DNA of 6,075 nucleotides, from NCBI GenBank assembly GCA_003223695.1, contig QHVY01000122.1:1-6075 (forward strand), read 5' to 3'. The notes beneath the pieces are model-generated. The model saw only the letters and a list, made by a program, of their open reading frames with translations, was not told the DNA's origin and did no database searches. Position numbers and translations under genes: made by a program. Positions 5,233-6,075 of the stretch are shown here, one piece after another. The stretch comes from Acidobacteriota bacterium. Its GTDB lineage: Bacteria > Acidobacteriota > Thermoanaerobaculia > Gp7-AA8. Each line of letters starts with the position of its first letter. Position 1 is the first letter of the stretch.

Positions 5233-6075
5233 GCCAAGCCCTCCGTTTCGGGGAATCCGCACATGCGATTGAAGTTCTGCACCGCTTGCGACGCGGCACC
5301 TTTCAGCAGGTTGTCGATGACCGAGACGATGACCGCCCGCCGCCCACCCTGCAGCAGCGTGAATCCGATTTCGCAGCGCGGCGTGTTGACCACGTTCTTC
5401 AGCTCGGGCAATTGGCCGGCGGGGAGAACGCGAACGAATGGCGAGCCTTCGTACACGCGCTCGTAGTTTTCGGAGATCTCGGTCGCGGTGACCGTGCGCG
5501 TGAAACCGATGTGCATCGTGGACAGGATTCCGCGCAGCGTCGGCAGGAGGTGCGGCACGAAGACTAGCGGCGTTCGGTCGCCGAGCCGGAGACCTTGTCG
5601 AATCTCCGGCTCGTGCCGATGCTGCCCCACCCCGTACGCTTTAAAGTTGCCGTACAGTTCGGCGAAGGACCAGGCGAGATCGGACTTCTTGCCGGCCCCA
5701 GACACGCCGCTTTTCGAATCGCAGATGACCGGCTGCTCGCGGTCGATGATGTACGTGAGCGGCCGCAGCGCGAGCAGGATCGATGTCGGGTAGCAGCCGG
5801 GATTGGCGATCAGCCGCGCGTTCTTCAACTCGCCGTTGCACCACTCTGTTAGGCCATAAACGGCCTGATCGAGAAGCGCCGGATTCTCGTGAGTGAATCC
5901 GTACCATGTCGGATAGAGCGCGGGGTCGTTGAGCCGGAACGCGCCGCTGAGATCGATCACGCGCATGTCGTGGTCGAGCAGCTTCGGCGCGAGGTCAGCC
6001 GATGCTTCGTTCGGAGTGGCGAGAAAAACGACTTCCGGTTTCGCATCGACGAGCGCACCCAGCGTGAATGGCAGC
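5229..6075 (-). CDS. argC: ArgC, N-acetyl-gamma-glutamyl-phosphate reductase, cut by the right window edge
   Basis: The last 281 residues are visible; roughly 60 N-terminal residues, including the NADPH-binding glycine-rich loop, are outside the window. The enzyme reduces N-acetylglutamyl phosphate to the semialdehyde with NADPH. From the edge the protein reads VVFLATPNEASADLAP, VIDLSGAFRL, YGLTEW and the catalytic-cysteine motif ANPGCYPTS (Cys codon at 5795-5793). DSKSGVSGAGKK, the His-bearing GQHRHEPEI (about 190 residues before the end of the frame it shares with a visible start-like ATG at 5966) and FVPHLLPTLRGILSTMH follow. The ATG at 5966 is internal: conserved ArgC sequence continues in frame upstream of it to the edge. 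The stop TGA overlaps the argB GTG, indicating coupled translation. The family is cytosolic and usually tetrameric. No defects were seen. Confidence 0.97.
   Translation of the reverse strand, partial: LPFTLGALVDAKPEVVFLATPNEASADLAPKLLDHDMRVIDLSGAFRLNDPALYPTWYGFTHENPALLDQAVYGLTEWCNGELKNARLIANPGCYPTSILLALRPLTYIIDREQPVICDSKSGVSGAGKKSDLAWSFAELYGNFKAYGVGQHRHEPEIRQGLRLGDRTPLVFVPHLLPTLRGILSTMHIGFTRTVTATEISENYERVYEGSPFVRVLPAGQLPELKNVVNTPRCEIGFTLLQGGRRAVIVSVIDNLLKGAASQAVQNFNRMCGFPETEGLA
5239..5244 (-). promoter_or_regulatory. Ribosome-binding site of argB
   Basis: GGAGGG on the minus strand, inside the last codons of argC and 6 nt before the GTG at 5232. It supports the GTG start that overlaps the argC stop over a further-upstream in-frame codon. 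Confidence 0.75.

Noticed and set aside
5229..5966. ArgC starting at the ATG at 5966
   Set aside because: In-frame conserved ArgC sequence (VVFLATPNEAS...) continues upstream to the edge, so this ATG is internal.

Overview
This window holds six arginine-biosynthesis genes, all read from the minus strand in the order argC > argB > argD > argG > argH > argJ (right to left in window coordinates). argC is cut by the right edge and lacks its N-terminus. argJ is cut by the left edge and only its first 77 codons are present. No convincing plus-strand gene was found; the long plus-strand reading frames are antisense shadows of GC-rich coding DNA.

Right to left the layout is: argC (5229 to beyond 6075), overlapping argB by 4 nt (GTGA); argB (4495-5232); a 185-nt gap filled by a composite palindromic repeat; argD (3044-4309, TTG start behind a strong AGGAGG); argG (1827-3047), overlapping argD by 4 nt (ATGA); argH (496-1830), overlapping argG by 4 nt (GTGA); a 262-nt gap made of a tandem duplication carrying two copies of an inverted-repeat element; and argJ (1-233). 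Together the enzymes reduce N-acetylglutamyl phosphate (ArgC), make that phosphate (ArgB), transaminate to N-acetylornithine (ArgD), move the acetyl group to glutamate to release ornithine (ArgJ), and turn citrulline into arginine (ArgG, ArgH). The ornithine carbamoyltransferase (argF) is not in the window.

The genes are ordinary; the repeats threaded through them are not. At least four kinds of palindromic element occur in 6 kb. Two are REP-doublet-like elements (head GTAG or GGAG, 8-bp stem, 4-nt loop, two units facing each other) that lie inside reading frames: one (51 nt, 17 codons) forms a linker of ArgH and one (54 nt, 18 codons) forms part of the ArgD C-terminal tail. A third kind, an inverted-repeat element with ends like TGTCATCCCGAGCGTAGCGA, supplies the argH stop codon and was later duplicated together with the end of argH, so that repeat DNA reaches the argJ start codon. 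A fourth, composite kind fills the argB-argD gap.

The organism is a bacterium with high GC content and frequent GTG/TTG starts. The mixture of repeat families resembles what is seen in genomes of uncultured soil or sediment bacteria such as Acidobacteriota or Gemmatimonadota. That placement is a low-confidence impression, not a result.
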